Below are positions 12,101 to 23,764 of a stretch of 64,000 bases of DNA, piece by piece. The notes beneath the pieces were generated by a model, which searched no databases, was not told where the DNA came from, and saw only the letters and a list, made by a program, of their open reading frames with translations. How positions within the stretch are numbered: position 1 is the stretch's first letter; every line of letters starts with the position of its first letter. The stretch comes from Symbiodinium microadriaticum (Eukaryota; Sar; Dinophyceae; Suessiales; Symbiodiniaceae): assembly GCA_001939145.1 (NCBI GenBank), contig LSRX01001503.1:67167-131166 (forward strand), given 5' to 3'. Made by a program: the position numbers and the translations under genes.

Positions 12101-13168
12101 CATCCTAAGCAGAACTCAGGGGAACGCTCGTGATCTGGGCCTACTCAGGTGATCGATGCTAAGCCTCTAAGCAGTCGAAGAGCACCAGGAAAACGGCTAG
12201 CTGCGATCCCCGCACGAGCTACTAGTTTAGTCGAAAGAGTCTATAGGGCAAGTTAGCCCCGTTCACGGTGTGCGCGGGTCTTGTTCTGACAAGTGTGAGG
12301 GGCTGAGGCTCGTCAGTGCTAGAGGGGGAGTTGCGGGAAGGTCGATGGTTACGCACTTCGATCAGCTTCACAGCACATGAGAGCGGATCGGGCAAGGGCC
12401 CGAGCATTTACATGACTTGGCTGCTTGTGGATTTTGCTGTCCGATGGCTGTCGCCAGGAGATTGTCCTGGCTGCAGTGAAACAGAATGGCAAGGACTGCG
12501 ATCAAGAAGTAGCATGCCGCCCTTGCAGACCCAGGGTGTGTTTTCGCTGTCCCGATCATGCGCCCGCACAGGTCCTCGTTTTTGCACCGGAAGAGCTTCG
12601 CAAAGACAGAGAGGTGGACAATCTGTATTCACGCTGCGCTACGGATAACAGAGCGATCACAAAAGCTGGCAGCAAGTCGTGTTCAGTCGTCAGCATATGG
12701 TCTTAGCAGCAGGTGGTTCTGACAGCTGTGCGGCAAAATGGCAAGGAGTGGCCGAGACGTTAGCAGCGCTCGTTGGAAAGAGATTCGAGCATCGGCTTGT
12801 GGGTGCCTTCACGAGCTCGAATGCAGGCCCTTGTGTTTGCGCATGACTGCCTGAAGAGCGATAAGGAGGCATGCAAAGCAGCGGCATTGCCAACCTTTCT
12901 TGACGTGCAGCAAAATTGTCAGGTGGTAATGGAAGCGGTTGCTGAAGGCGGCCACGTTGCGCCGCGACCCTCGGTGGATCTGCGTCTTGCGTCACTCCTG
13001 CTTCCAGACCTTCAGTGTACGTGCTCCTTGATCGAGAAAGGCTGTGGCACGCGTCAGAGGAGCTGCAGAAGGAACTCCGTGCAAACCTCTCCTGCTGCAC
13101 TTGTACTGAAAGGTTGCAGAACAGTGATGCATCTCTGCAGGACAAAGAGATTCTGCTGGCTGTGAAGT
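9109..13168 (+). CDS. DUF4116 repeat protein, multi-exon
   Basis: At least ten units of the DUF4116 motif (about 25 residues, A-L-x-x-A-S-x-x-L-R-x-D-R-x-V-V-L-x-A-V-x-Q-N/D-G) are visible, for example YASTELRDDRDVVLEAVRQ (from 9109), DGHALVFASPAMK (9774-9812), ARKDVVVEAVRQ (9864-9899), DGHAMVFADPALR (9995-10033), ADKDVVLEAVQQ (10101-10136), DGYTLSYASMELRADREVV (from 10194), GYALLFAHDKYRND (about 10327), HALAMISEELLRDPDVVKEA (about 10675), ADGHALVYLSEAQRAQ (10813), SKDVVTAAVKQ (10917), EIVLAAVKQNGKD (12457), VLVFAPEELRKDREVD (12571), VVLTAVRQNGKEW (12707) and ALVFAHDCLKSDKEA (12823). Helix-rich charged exons at 11,215-11,410 (AEDGITLGLLPDEACKE) and 11,862-12,015 fit between. A final exon reads LQDKEILLAVK to a TGA at 13,166-13,168. 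In the resolvable part each unit is split at the same two places, giving exons of 39 and 36 nt. The domain's function is unknown; the family is strongly expanded in dinoflagellates. Confidence 0.8.
9451..9480. repeat. 10-bp tandem repeat, three copies
   Basis: Three copies of (A/G)GCAGGTGCA in a row, in a long intron of the DUF4116 gene. Confidence 0.85.
9813..9863 (+). other. Inferred 51-bp GA-AG intron
   Basis: Lies between ...SPAMK and ARKDVV... . Removing GAGCTAGCAG...TTGCCAG restores the DUF4116 register exactly, matching the neighbouring unit that is split by a GC-AG intron at the same residue. Confidence 0.5.
10034..10100 (+). other. 67-bp GC-AG intron inside a DUF4116 unit
   Basis: GCAACTTGG...AATCCTCAG separates ...DPALR from ADKDVVLEAVQQ; splicing produces a consensus unit. 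The exon resumes with G after AG, as usual for dinoflagellate junctions. Confidence 0.75.
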
Positions 13169-15796
13169 GAGTTGTTTGCGAGTAGCTCATGTACCAGTAC
13201 CATGTACGGTACAGGTACAGATATATGCAAGCTATTGTCCGAACATCGCTGGATTCCAGGATAAGTAAAGGTGAAAGGGAATGAGCCATTCAAGTTTAAC
13301 GTGTTGCTTGCTGCTCTCTTTCGTTCTTTCGGAGTTGGCGGTTGTAGAAAATTGAGATCCCGACGCCGGCTTAGAGAGATGCTTGCCATCTGTGATCAAG
13401 ATATCTTCGCTCGTTTTGCACCTGCGTGCATAGTGCAATGGTGGTGAATTGTATGATTCTGATGGATGCAATCTTGGACAGGCGGATGTGGCCAAGATGC
13501 GCAGCATGGACAGGCCAGATTCAATCAAGCAAACCTGCGATTTGCAAGCTAGCGAGCAAGCTCTGCTGAGGGAGACCTTTGGTGATGCCCGCCGACCTCC
13601 ACGCCCTGGCGGCATGCGGAGAAATCGTGCCGGCAAGGGCAAGGCCAGGGCACCCGCAACGAGTTTGTGGAGTACATAGGGTCTCCACGCTTGATGATCC
13701 GTACAGTAGTGAGCAGTGTGGTCTGAGCATGTGCGGAAAGAAGAAGAAGACTGGGCTCGGTGCAGCGGTCATTGCATGTCTCGGACGGAGCGCACAAACA
13801 GCACTGCCATTCAATGAGCTTTCATGGCTTGAATTTCGAGGTGCAGGTCAAGCTTCATGTATGCCAATGTATGCCTTGCTTCAGGGCTTCCGCTCCTAGG
13901 AAGATGGACATTCTGGTTGCAGCCTCAGCCTCCTCAGCCTAATGCTTCACGTTCTGAGCTGCGACAGCCCACGCGAGGTATCTCCCATCTGTACACATAT
14001 GGCCAGACACTTGGACGCCCGGCAACCCGCGCTGTCTTGTGAGCAAAATCCTTTCGGTGAGCTTTGCTTGCTGCAGGCTCGGAGGTAGACATGAAGGTGT
14101 GCGGTTTTGGCTGGACCCGCGCAGACCTGAAGTGTTTGTACGCGGAAAGAACCGGTTCTCAAAAAAGGCGAGTTGTCGAAAGCTCCACTGAACCAGTCAC
14201 CCACGGCGATAGCCGGAACAGTTGAAGCCATGATGCAAGTTCTGGCTCTAGCGGGTTTCTGTCAGCCCATCATATCGTGAGTCCGGCAGAGTTGCGTTCG
14301 TGGTTCTTTAGAGGAACAGCTGCAGGCGCACTGATTTGAAGCAAAAGCTGTTGCAGGGAGGCAGGGATGCAGAAAGATGCAATGGATCTCCATGCTAGCG
14401 CAAGCATAGTGCAAGCATGGCGACGCAGTGACGGATTAAATTACAGAAAATTTTTTGAGAGCTCCGCTCCACAAGCTCAACGAAGTCGGCAGCTTGAGGC
14501 TTGACCCGTCCAGTTGCCGAGATCGACGAATGCCACAGAAAACATCCGTTCTGATCTGTGCGCAGTGCCGAAGCGAAGTGGCGAAGCGGCAAATGGGTGC
14601 ATGATGGCCGCGGCCGCCGTGGTTCAGCCGCCTAGCCGTTAATGAAAACCTCAGCACCTGGGCGGGGCCTGGACAGCTGAATTGGAGGCATGCATCGGCC
14701 TGAGTCCCTGATAAAACACGGATCAATCGTGGATGTTGCGTTTTGGCAGGCTGATGGCTGTGGACAGTCTCGACTCTGAGAAGGCCGCAGCACGCACAGT
14801 GAGACGGCCATGCAGGCAACTTGCGTTTCAGGCAGGAGAGCCCGACATAACCTCAGAGGACGTCAATGCCGGGACTTGATAGACCACGCACACTCGTCTG
14901 ATGTCTACTCCGCTACAGGATGTGAGGGAGGCAGAGGAAACCGAAGAGCAGCTCAAGGCCGGCAGCGTGGTGTTCAAGGTACGAGTTTTCGTGACCCGGC
15001 ATGGCAGGCAACGCTGGATGGTGCATGGCAACAGCTGGAGGCGATCTTCAACAGACTCACACACCATCCGGGCCAGCTGCGATGATTGCTTGTCATTTTC
15101 AGCAGATATGCAAGGGGACAGCTCGCGCGCCCAGCCATCCACGCTTCCTGGTGTGGAATGTGGAATGCTCAGACTTGAGTAGCATTTAGCGCTTCCAAGA
15201 GTGGGAGATGATGGGAGATGCTTTGCTGCTCCGCAGGGCTTCGGTCATGTAGCAAACTATCCGGATCTTCTCCGCATCGAGGCCCAAGAGTTGCATTGTG
15301 TCATCTGATACGTCGATGGGAAGGGATTGTCCAGTTGTATGCCGCCAATGCCGAAGGTGTGCCGGTCGGGGGATGAGAAGCCGGTGGAGCAGCCGGCGAG
15401 TCTGAACCGTTGCTGTGTGCTGCACGATGAAGAGCAGCTTAGCGCCAGGGGCTTCAAGACTACGATGGCGTGCAGATGGCCGCAATGTCGGAAGGTGCAC
15501 CTGCTCAGATTTGCTCATGAACTGCACGGAGAACTTCATGAGGCATTTCTGTGGCAGGTGCCTTGTGCCTAGCTGCACGAAGCACTGCAGCAGGGGGGTC
15601 CGGGCCATAAAATCTTGACTCCAGAAAAATCTAGTCAGCGCCGAGCGTGTGCCATTTCTTCAGAGGTCTCGCGTGTTGATACGCCCGACGCATCGCTGGG
15701 AGAAGGCCTTCGGCTCTTTGGCCTCAGAGCTTCCCGGCTCCAGGGCTACGAGCTATCGGTTTGTGACGGTAGGCGCTCTTCTCCGCACCGATCTCT
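13169..15796. other. Mostly unassigned, possible stray exons
   Basis: Two charged frames look exon-like: DVREAEETEEQLKAGSVVFK near 14,920-14,980 and FRDPAWQATLDGAWQQLEAI near 14,980-15,040. A cysteine-containing frame at 15,460-15,570 (CRWPQCRKVHLLRFAHEL) may be another. None could be tied to a family. They may belong to the 3' end of the DUF4116 gene or the 5' part of the Ctf4-like gene. Confidence 0.3.
13191..13218. repeat. 28-bp imperfect palindrome
   Basis: GTACC-AGTACC ATGT ACGGTAC-AGGTAC: alternating GTAC blocks form a near-perfect inverted repeat 22 bp after the putative DUF4116 stop codon. Confidence 0.7.
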
Positions 15797-18700
15797 GACG
15801 AGAACCCCGAAGCCCTTGCCTGCGGCGAGGATTTCGTGGCGGCGGGGGTCTTCAAAACCTGTGGTGAGAAGCAATGGTAGTGCGAGACAGAGCGCCAGGT
15901 CATCACTTCATCACGATTGCTCCGGCTGCACGCTGCCTAGTTTGTTTGATGGCTGAATCTCTTACTGCAGATAGTTCTACTGCTTGTGGGGGAGGAGACT
16001 TGAACGCACAGACTTGGTTCTAAGCTCTATGTAGAGCAGAGCTCTAGCGGTGGGGGGACTGGTTGGGCGGAGGATTGCTGCTCAGGCTCGAGGATGTGCC
16101 CGATAATTCTACCACACAGCCAAGGGAAGCGAAGCAGCCAAAAATCGTGACAAGAATGGGGACTGGGCATCTGGTCGCGCGCGGTGCTTTTGGTGTGTTG
16201 GTGACTTGCAAGCAGACACGACCCGAGCGTAGCAAGCCTACTGATCTTTGGTTGATGCTCTGGCTGTGGGAGGGAAACACGTCCGGCAATTCCTCAGAGA
16301 CAGATTCTGCTCAGGGCTAAGAATCAGAACAAGAACCAAAGGGGCTGCCTGAAAGCCTTCGCGGAGGGGGCGGAGAGGGTAAGACAGGTAGCTGACAGAA
16401 TGGCCCAACAACGCCCTGAGCGAGAGTGATGCTGCTCCTTCATGGACATGACATGACCTGTGGGGCTGTACGTACAAAGTGGCGAGGCTGTGGTTGTTCC
16501 TGCAATGTTTGATTTCCTGTTGCCTCGGTCTCTTGAACCATTACAGAGAGGTCACCGAAAAATGCTGTTCATGGCGGAGCTTGGCTTACCTGCCATGATG
16601 CATGATGTCCCGGAGTTCGGAATATCTAGCGTATGTTTCACGTAACAGACGTCCCTGAACCACTGGTGCGCCTCGTGCCGGGGAACACCTTGCACGACTG
16701 GGAGTGGGTGGTGACGGTGGTGAGTGAGCCTGTGAGTGTCGCAACGAGGTTCAGCTTCAGTGGTCTTCCGTTGGGCATGCGCAGCTTGCGGCAGTCTCAG
16801 CTTCGAGTCAGCAAGGTTTGCATCTTCGGGACCTAAGACAGACATTGAGATCTCGTGCAGTAGTTCCTGGCAGCTCCACCGAGTTGAAGAAAGCGCTTCT
16901 ACAGGGAGCGGTCCAAAAAGAGAGAGTAGCTGACATCCGCTGACGCTGACGCAAAGAGAGCTCGGCGTGCCGAGGCCAGGCCCCGGCGTCGCCCTCGCAG
17001 CGCGAGGCAAACTGCTGCTGCTGGTCACCCGACCACCTGGGACGGACGAGGACGTCTTGGGAGGAATTGGGGCTTCCAGGCGCTTCGAGGTTTGAGCGCG
17101 CCATGGGAGCAGACCGCAGGACGAGGAACTGGATTTCCGATTGCTGGACGTGAAAACCAGGCTGACCCTGTCTGCATGCTGGCAAAGAATGCAGGGGCCT
17201 GTCGCGGACTGTCGCCAGGATGGAGAGGGCAGGTGGACTTTTGCCTCTAAGCGAAGGGGCTCGCCTGCGCTGGATCGGAATCTCCACGGATTTCGTCCCA
17301 TTGACGCTTGGTGCTGCTGGCCTGTCGCTTCATACATAGCCCTGCCCTGAAAGCAGCAGGTGCGCGGTATTTTCGTGCAGTTGTTGCATCATGCCGCATG
17401 CTTTGCCTGCCAGACACTTCTGGGGTGCTGCGCGCGCTTCTCGGGATTGGTGCTGGCTCCTGGGGTGGGAATGGACTGAATGCGGAGTGGACGCCGGTCC
17501 TGTCCTTGGCAGATGAGGCGGGGCAGCCGGGGCTACTATACTGGTACCTAAAAGTGAGCATGCAGACGAGCACCCAAGCTGCCGGTACCTGAGAGTACGG
17601 GGGATGTGCTGTTTCCCCCACCTGCCATGCCTGATCTGTCAAAAAGCGGCAACCTACTTTCTGTGAGTCCGATGATGGTGATCAGTGATGATGATGACGA
17701 TGATGATCATCATTGTCGATGATTTTTAGCCCTAGATGCCCTAGATCCGATTCCGATATTCAGGGTCCTCCTCCTCCTCCTCCCCGTCATCCTGCCGATC
17801 CTCCCCATCCAGAGCAGACTTTAGAGATGCAGGGTAAAGTATGCGCTGTTGTCTTCATACACATGGAGGTGCCGCTGTGGGTGGTCGATGCGCCAGCTTG
17901 CAGCCTTTGTGTAGTGGAGCTCTTGGAGAACAGGGAGCCTTGGCCGAGACCTCAACAGGCACCGACGAAAGCTTTGCACGGGCGTGTCTTTGACCATCTT
18001 TGACCTGTAGCATTTCAGGGAGACTTGGCACCATGACCGTAGGCTGATGATGAAGACGAAAAGCCCTGTCTCATGCCCTTCTTCGGCGTGGGAGGACAGG
18101 GGTTCAGAGAACGGAGGGACGAGAGAGACAGGCGAGTCAGCGTGAGAGGAACCGTCGCTCCGCGCCGTCTGCCTTGGCGGATGACTATGGGATCCTTCCC
18201 TGCCGCCGGCGAGCAAATCGAGGCCGCATTCCGCGAGCAGCTGCTTCTCAGGCACTTCCAGGACGGAAGGGTGGCCAGGAGAGTCGTGAGTTGCCGTCGA
18301 AGATGCCCCCCTCCGTTCCTAGTCGCAGGACATGCTTAAGATGGATATGCTCAGCGAGCAGCAGCAACAGGAGGTTCCGTGAGAGACGAAGCCTTTAGGA
18401 CGAGCACGCAGAAAGCGGCACGTCCGACCGCGGGTTTCACTGCGCAGGCTGATGCCTTGGAGAAGAGATGCAAGAGTCGGATGCTGAAGCTTTTTACGCA
18501 GCTCGCCAAATCCGACGAAGTGGAGCGCGAGGCACCCAGGCACTATAGGCGCAGAGAAAGCCTGCACGACTGACATCAAGCGCAAAATCAAGAAGATTCT
18601 GCTGAGGAGCTCATCATGTCGCAGGGCTGGGCACCTGCTTTCTTTGTGTTTCCCTATCGGTCTCCTGGCCGCCGCTGCCTTGTGAGGAAATACCTCGCGA

Positions 18701-19515
18701 AGATGGAAGGCACGGCGAAGGCCCTGCACAGCGCCAGCTCGTCATGATCGAGAAGATAGCAAGAAAAGTGTCAAGCTTCGAGGTCCTGGAGATGGCTCGC
18801 ACTCTTGCCGAGAAGGCCAAGCAACACAAGCTTGCGGATGAGATTGCGGCTTTGCTACGACCAGCGCGCTGTCCTTGGTGGGTCGTGTTTTGCGAAGTGT
18901 GAAGCTGAGATCCATGTAAGGTCAGTGCCGAGGGTTGAGCTTCCTCCGCTTTTCAAGCCCGGAGAGTTCGAAGACGCAGGCTGTCACCGAACATGCAACA
19001 CGAGTCAGTATGACCTGATCGGTTTTGTTGGTGTACCTTCTGATCCTTCTGCAACCTGCAACGTGCGGAAGGCCAGCAAGGGGCTGACAGGCCCATTGCC
19101 TTTGCATGTTGCTATCATGATGCCGGGCTGTGGCGGTGCTGGCCAGGTCGGAGCAAATGCCTACAGATAGCCGAAGTCCGGAAAGACTGCAGACAGGAGC
19201 TGGAGAGGGCGAGGCCGTGATGATCAGAAGCAGACCAGCACGTGATATGGTAGAACTTGAAATGGTAGCTTGGTCTCGAAGGTGCTTCGCGCTTCGGCCG
19301 CCGTGTCAACATCCCACCGTGCCGCAGCATCCAGCGCGTCCAGCGCACCTAGCGCACCGAGTGCGCCGAGCAATCCCTTCGCACGAAAGCGACCTGGAAC
19401 GGCCTCCTTCTCAGCTTGACATGTTGCTGAAGAGCCTGCGAACGCTTTTGAGTTGCTGAAGGTCGCGGGTGGCCGCCAGCCCGCTACTCCAATGGCTCCT
19501 CGGAGAAGCAAGTGA
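15797..19515 (+). CDS. Ctf4/AND-1 (WDHD1)-like replisome adaptor
   Basis: Exons follow the order of the Ctf4/WDHD1 central and C-terminal domain. 15,797-15,862 reads DENPEALACGEDFVAAGVFK, WD-repeat-like. 17,123-17,173 reads EELDFRLLDVKTRLTL. 17,360-17,553 reads LCLPDTSGVLRALLG, EWTPVLSLADEAGQPGLLYW, matching 'M-D-S-x-G-x-x-R ... W-x-P-V-x-D ... Y-W-x-V'. 17,870-17,960 reads VELLENREPWPRP, like the 'P-x-x-P-R-P' strand. 18,205-18,270 reads EQIEAAFREQLLLRHFQD. 18,448-18,529 reads KSRMLKLFTQLAKSDEVER, and about 18,745-18,870 reads FEVLEMARTLAEKAKQHKLA, the terminal helices. A Ser/Ala/Pro tail at 19,287-19,515 contains NPFARKRPG and AEEPANAFELLK. Exon 17,360-17,553 is bounded by AG|G and a GTGAGC donor. 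Ctf4 couples the CMG helicase to polymerase alpha at nuclear forks. Most N-terminal WD40 exons were not identified, and the tail frame carries a TGA at 19,417-19,419. Confidence 0.62.
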
Positions 19516-22500
19516 ACATGCATTTCCATACATGTTGCTATGAGGCCCGTGTCAAGCATCGTCGGTCCTAGCCTCGCTGCTTGAGGCGAGTGGGGGCAAT
19601 GCGAGCTCAAAGGTTGCCCGCTTGACGTGAGGGCACGCGTCGATGTGAGAGTTGAAGCTTAACACAAACTTAGCCGTAACTTAGCCCTGCCAGCTTTGCT
19701 GGCTTTGGGCATAGTCGATAGTGCATTCATTGTCTTGTTCTTCTACTCCACAGCTACGGCTAGGACTTTTGCAGAAGCTTTAGGTACTTTAGGTGGGTAG
19801 ATGCACAGCAGATGGCAGCGCCAATGACTGCGTCAGCCATCTGTCCTGGGGGGAATCCTTTGATTCCAGGAGGTGTGGAGGCTTACAGCGGGGAGCTGTG
19901 CGAGCTGTGTGCAAAAAGGGTCGTCCAGCAGGCTTGTGCTCGTTGGTAGTCTCTGCAAGTGCAGTGCCCGGCTGTGCGCAACTTTTTTAAACACTCAGTG
20001 AACATGTGCCAGTCGACATAGGCTGCGCAAAGCACGCCACAGATACATGACAATATGACCTATGTTGGAAAGGGTTTGCAAGTCAAGACGAAGGATCGGG
20101 AAATGCCATGGCACCATCGGGGCAGCCAGTTCTGGCTCCTGGGCTTCGCAGCAAGGGAAGCTCCTGGTATGCACATTGGCAGCCGCTTTTGAACTACAGA
20201 GGACACGTAGTCTCCCCCCAAGGCATGTCCTCCCTGAGCTGCATGCGAGCCTCCCACTTGCAAGCAGCGCCAGAGACTCAAGCCCACGTGTTTTCTGAGA
20301 CTCTGCGGCTTGCCTTCGTCTTCCAAGGTCGCTGCGGTTTGGGACGACTCTGACACTCCATCGGCCTGTGCCACGACCCAGTTCAGCAGCCGGGGTAGCG
20401 TGCATCATACGCCGTGGTGCAAAGGCTGGGGCCATGTCGGGTGAAGCTGCTCGCGTGCCCTGTATCGTTTGCAGGTTGCCGAAGCAACGGTGTCCGACAC
20501 ACCATCCGGAATCGCAGTGTCCCAGTCTCAGCCACACGCTGGAGCCAGGCCAGCGGTTCACGCAGTGCATCGCATTGCAGACCCAACGGGAGCGAGACAA
20601 AAACCAGAGAGGCGACCGCAGACGGCAGTTCCCACGAAATCCTCCAGGCTTTCCTCGGAGGTGGGTCCCTCATCGCCTTGGGCGCCTGAGAAGTCTTCCT
20701 CTTTCTCGTGTGTGAGGGCTTCGCTGCAGCTATGTCTGCTCTGCGAACTGGAGCCGTCGAGATGCCGGGGTCGAGACAGAGCCCTGGCGGCCGAAGCATA
20801 GGCAGGGTGGCACCACGGTGGCACCACGGCGGCACTTGAAACGCTTGAAGCTGCGCAGGAAGCCTGGTGGGCCGCGGCCGTGGGGTTGCACACTGCGCGG
20901 CTGCTGCGCAAGCCCACAACGAGAGCATGCCGAGTGGGATGCCCCTTCGGAGATCCAGCTCTGCAGGCCCACCTTGCTGTGAGCTGAGCTTCGACTTGGA
21001 GCTTGAGATGCGCCTTGAGCCTGGAGGTGCGCTTGGGCGGTGCGACAAAGTGCAGGCAGGAGGAGTTCAACCCGTGGTTCTCCATCGTTCTTGCACGCCG
21101 TTTCAGGCGGGTGCTGGTGGAGGCTTCCTGGGGTCAGTCTTGTCAGTTGAAGTCGGACTGACTGTCTCATCCTTCCTTGTGCAACGACCTGCAACAAAGT
21201 CTCTGTAATCCTACGTGGTCAATAGAAGTTGACAGGAGCTGTTGCCTCCAGAGAGCCTGTCACGACAGGACTTGCAGAAGCCTTGTCTCCAGTCTGCAGC
21301 TGGCAGTGCGCAAGCCGATTCAGACGGCGCAGGAGAGGCCGGCATCTTCGAGGAAATCATGCGTGCGGACTTCAGATTCCGGCCCCGCAGATCGAGCTCG
21401 TTGTTTGTGGACTCGATGGGTTGTCCAGGCACCGATCAGTTTTTTGGGCCGATCTTACAAGAGATCAAGGCTCGGCTGCCAACTCTGCGATGGGACGGCG
21501 ATGCGTGCGGCTGTGCTGTGCCAGGCCAGCTACAAGGCGATCTTGCTCGACAAGAAACCCGCAAAGTCCTCGTGAACCTCATCTCACAAAGACAACCTGC
21601 CAATCTCACAGTCCCATCACCGAGGCCCTGGACCTCAAGGCAGGTTGGCGCCGATGGGATTTATTCGCCAGCATCTGTCTCTTCTCGACTTCACGATTCT
21701 TGACAGGCCAGTGCCGCAGAGATTGCCGTTGATGCAGTGAGGAGGCCTGCAGAATCGAAGCCGATGCTCGCAGCAGGGAAGAGTCTCCGCGCATGCCTAG
21801 CGGCCTAGCAGGGTCAGGTTTGTGTCAGGTTGTTGTCGCTGCTTGAGCTTCGAGTTTCCTGGCTGAGCATTGAACCCCCTTTCTGCACCGAATAGCACAC
21901 TCAGAAAGGCAAGCTACAACGAGCAAAGCGCAGCCTCTCAACCTACGCATGCAGTATGTATAGGTAGAAACCTGACAGGTTCGAACAAGAGCAGTATTTG
22001 ATGCTATATAGTCATATAGTGCGACAAGGCCTGTATGACTTTACAACTTAATGAAGCTGTCTTGGTACTGCAAACTTAAGACTATCTTTCCCACAGCTTT
22101 GTCAGCAGAGGTTGCCGAAACGAGGTGGTTCCTGTCTCATTCCATGCACATGTCAACCCTGCTGTGGAAAAGTTTTCAAACGACCGCAGATAGGAAAACT
22201 GGGGAACAGGCTGACAGTTCGGTCTAGGAACATGGAACATCTTGGAAGTTGAAGAGGCTTGAGTCATGTCGCTACTCGTTTGATTGTGCTGGGAACGCAA
22301 GCTCATCCGTCGACCGTTTCTCTCGGTGATAACTCTGAGTCTCTGAGTTGGATCGGCAAGGCCGTGGACGGGAGGGACGGAGATTGGGGACGGTGGCGGC
22401 CGGGCACTTGGCAACTTTGATGAAGGCGGTTGCATCAGTCTCGCCAGCTTCTGTGACATATCACACTGTGCTAAGAAGAAACGGAACGAGCCGGAAACCG

Positions 22501-22712
22501 CGTTGCCCTCAGCAGGGGCTTGGCAAGTAAAGCTTTCAATGCTGGAACACGAAAGGTCATCCAACATAAGAGCCTAAGCTTGAAGTGCATGTTGCGGTTG
22601 TCGTCAAGTTGTTCTCTTCACTGTAGAAGCAAGCCTATCAGGCGGCCGGCAGCCGGACAAGGTTCAGATATTCCAGTTGCCCTTTGCATGAACCAACGCT
22701 GCAAGATGGCTG
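19516..22712. other. Unassigned, with exon-like frames
   Basis: Open, exon-like + strand frames include TTAALETLEAAQEAWWAAAV near 20,830-20,890, CRQEEFNPWFSIVLARRF near 21,050-21,105, and a 153-codon frame ending at 21,703 (IFEEIMRADFRFRPRRSSS). They may be exons of the gene that ends at 23,764, but I cannot join them. Long minus-strand frames at 19,995-20,600 and 20,383-21,048 look like shadows. Confidence 0.3.
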
Positions 22713-23764
22713 GGCTTCCAGGTGCAACGCCTTGAGCAAGAAAATGCAGCGCCGGTTCCCGAGTTTGACGAGGTGGCAGCAATTTACAAGCCAAGCTCTG
22801 CCCAGGCTTCGCGAGCTCGTTCGGCGCTTCCACATCAAGCTGAAAGAAGATAACACGTGTAACCCGAGTAAGGCTCCGGAGCTGGAAGCCTATACGGCTC
22901 TCTGCCTCTCGGTTCGGGCCCTGTCGTTTCAGCAGGTGCAGCCAGGCAGAGATCCTTGCGCAGGGCGCTTGCACCAAAAGGCCAAGTTGCGGAGTTCTGG
23001 ACTGTGGCACTTGGGGCATCTCTACAGCGAAGTGCAGGCTGTTTCTTTGCCTTCCGTGTGGTCCTCGCCAGAGCCACTCGCAGCACGGCGCTGAGAAGTG
23101 ATTGACCATGAAGAAAGTTGTAGGTTAGCAAAGTGCTCATCGACATTAAGCTTCCCTGTTCCCTTCCTCCGTCGTCGGCTAGGGCTGGGCGGCACGAGTT
23201 TTGCAAGGCCGCGATGTTGCGGCCTTCGCGTCGGCGCCCGCCACTTCCTCACCTGCTTCGCTGAGCGCGACGTTGCAAATCCCGAGATGATTTCAAGTTC
23301 CACGGTCAAGGAGTTTGGTCCCGGCTCTGAACCTGTCGGACATATGGGTGTCTTGGCTGTTTGGGGTTGGCGCGTAATTTAATTGATAGTTGTAGGTATT
23401 GTCGGCCGCAAGCTTCGGCTCTTCGAACCTAATGGTCGGAGGCAGAGTCCCATTTATGGTGTTTCAGGGAGCCGGGATGCGGTGGAAGCAGTCTCGACTG
23501 GTCTGAGTCGAGTATGCAGTTCCGGACTGCTCCCAGGCGTTTCCCAGCTTCTGCTTGTAGATGCAGAGTAAGGCATATGCAAGTTTCAACAGGGGCAATG
23601 CTGCAGAGGAGTGCATGCTTGTGCTGTGGCTCAGGATTGCTCAGAGTATGTCATATCCTCAGAATCAGATACATCCCGGCTGTCGCAGCCAGCACAACAT
23701 ACCCCTGGCCGAGGAGGAGGAGGAAGAGGAGGAAGCGGATGACAATGACGATTCCGAGGTGTGA
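22713..23764 (+). CDS. Unknown protein with coiled-coil piece and acidic C-terminus
   Basis: Not recognised. An exon starting after CTTCCAG near 22,712 reads VQRLEQENAAPVPEFDEVAA and IYKPSSAQASRARSALP. A second, around 22,982-23,100, reads AEFWTVALGASLQRSAGCFF and AFRVVLARATRSTA, probably a membrane or buried helix. The last exon reads FNRGNAAEECMLVLWLRIAQ, then SQHNIPLA followed by eight Glu and ADDNDDSEV, ending at a TGA at 23,762-23,764. The acidic tail with an immediate stop is the best evidence for a real 3' end. The intervening frame with ERDVANPEMISSSTVKEFGP (about 23,265-23,330) may be another exon. Gene limits are uncertain and two genes could be mixed here. Confidence 0.4.

Noticed and set aside
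16552-17337. 261-codon minus-strand frame
   Set aside because: Overlaps + strand exons of the Ctf4-like gene (EELDFRLLDV at 17,123); no domain on the minus strand, Ser/Pro/Arg composition typical of a shadow frame.
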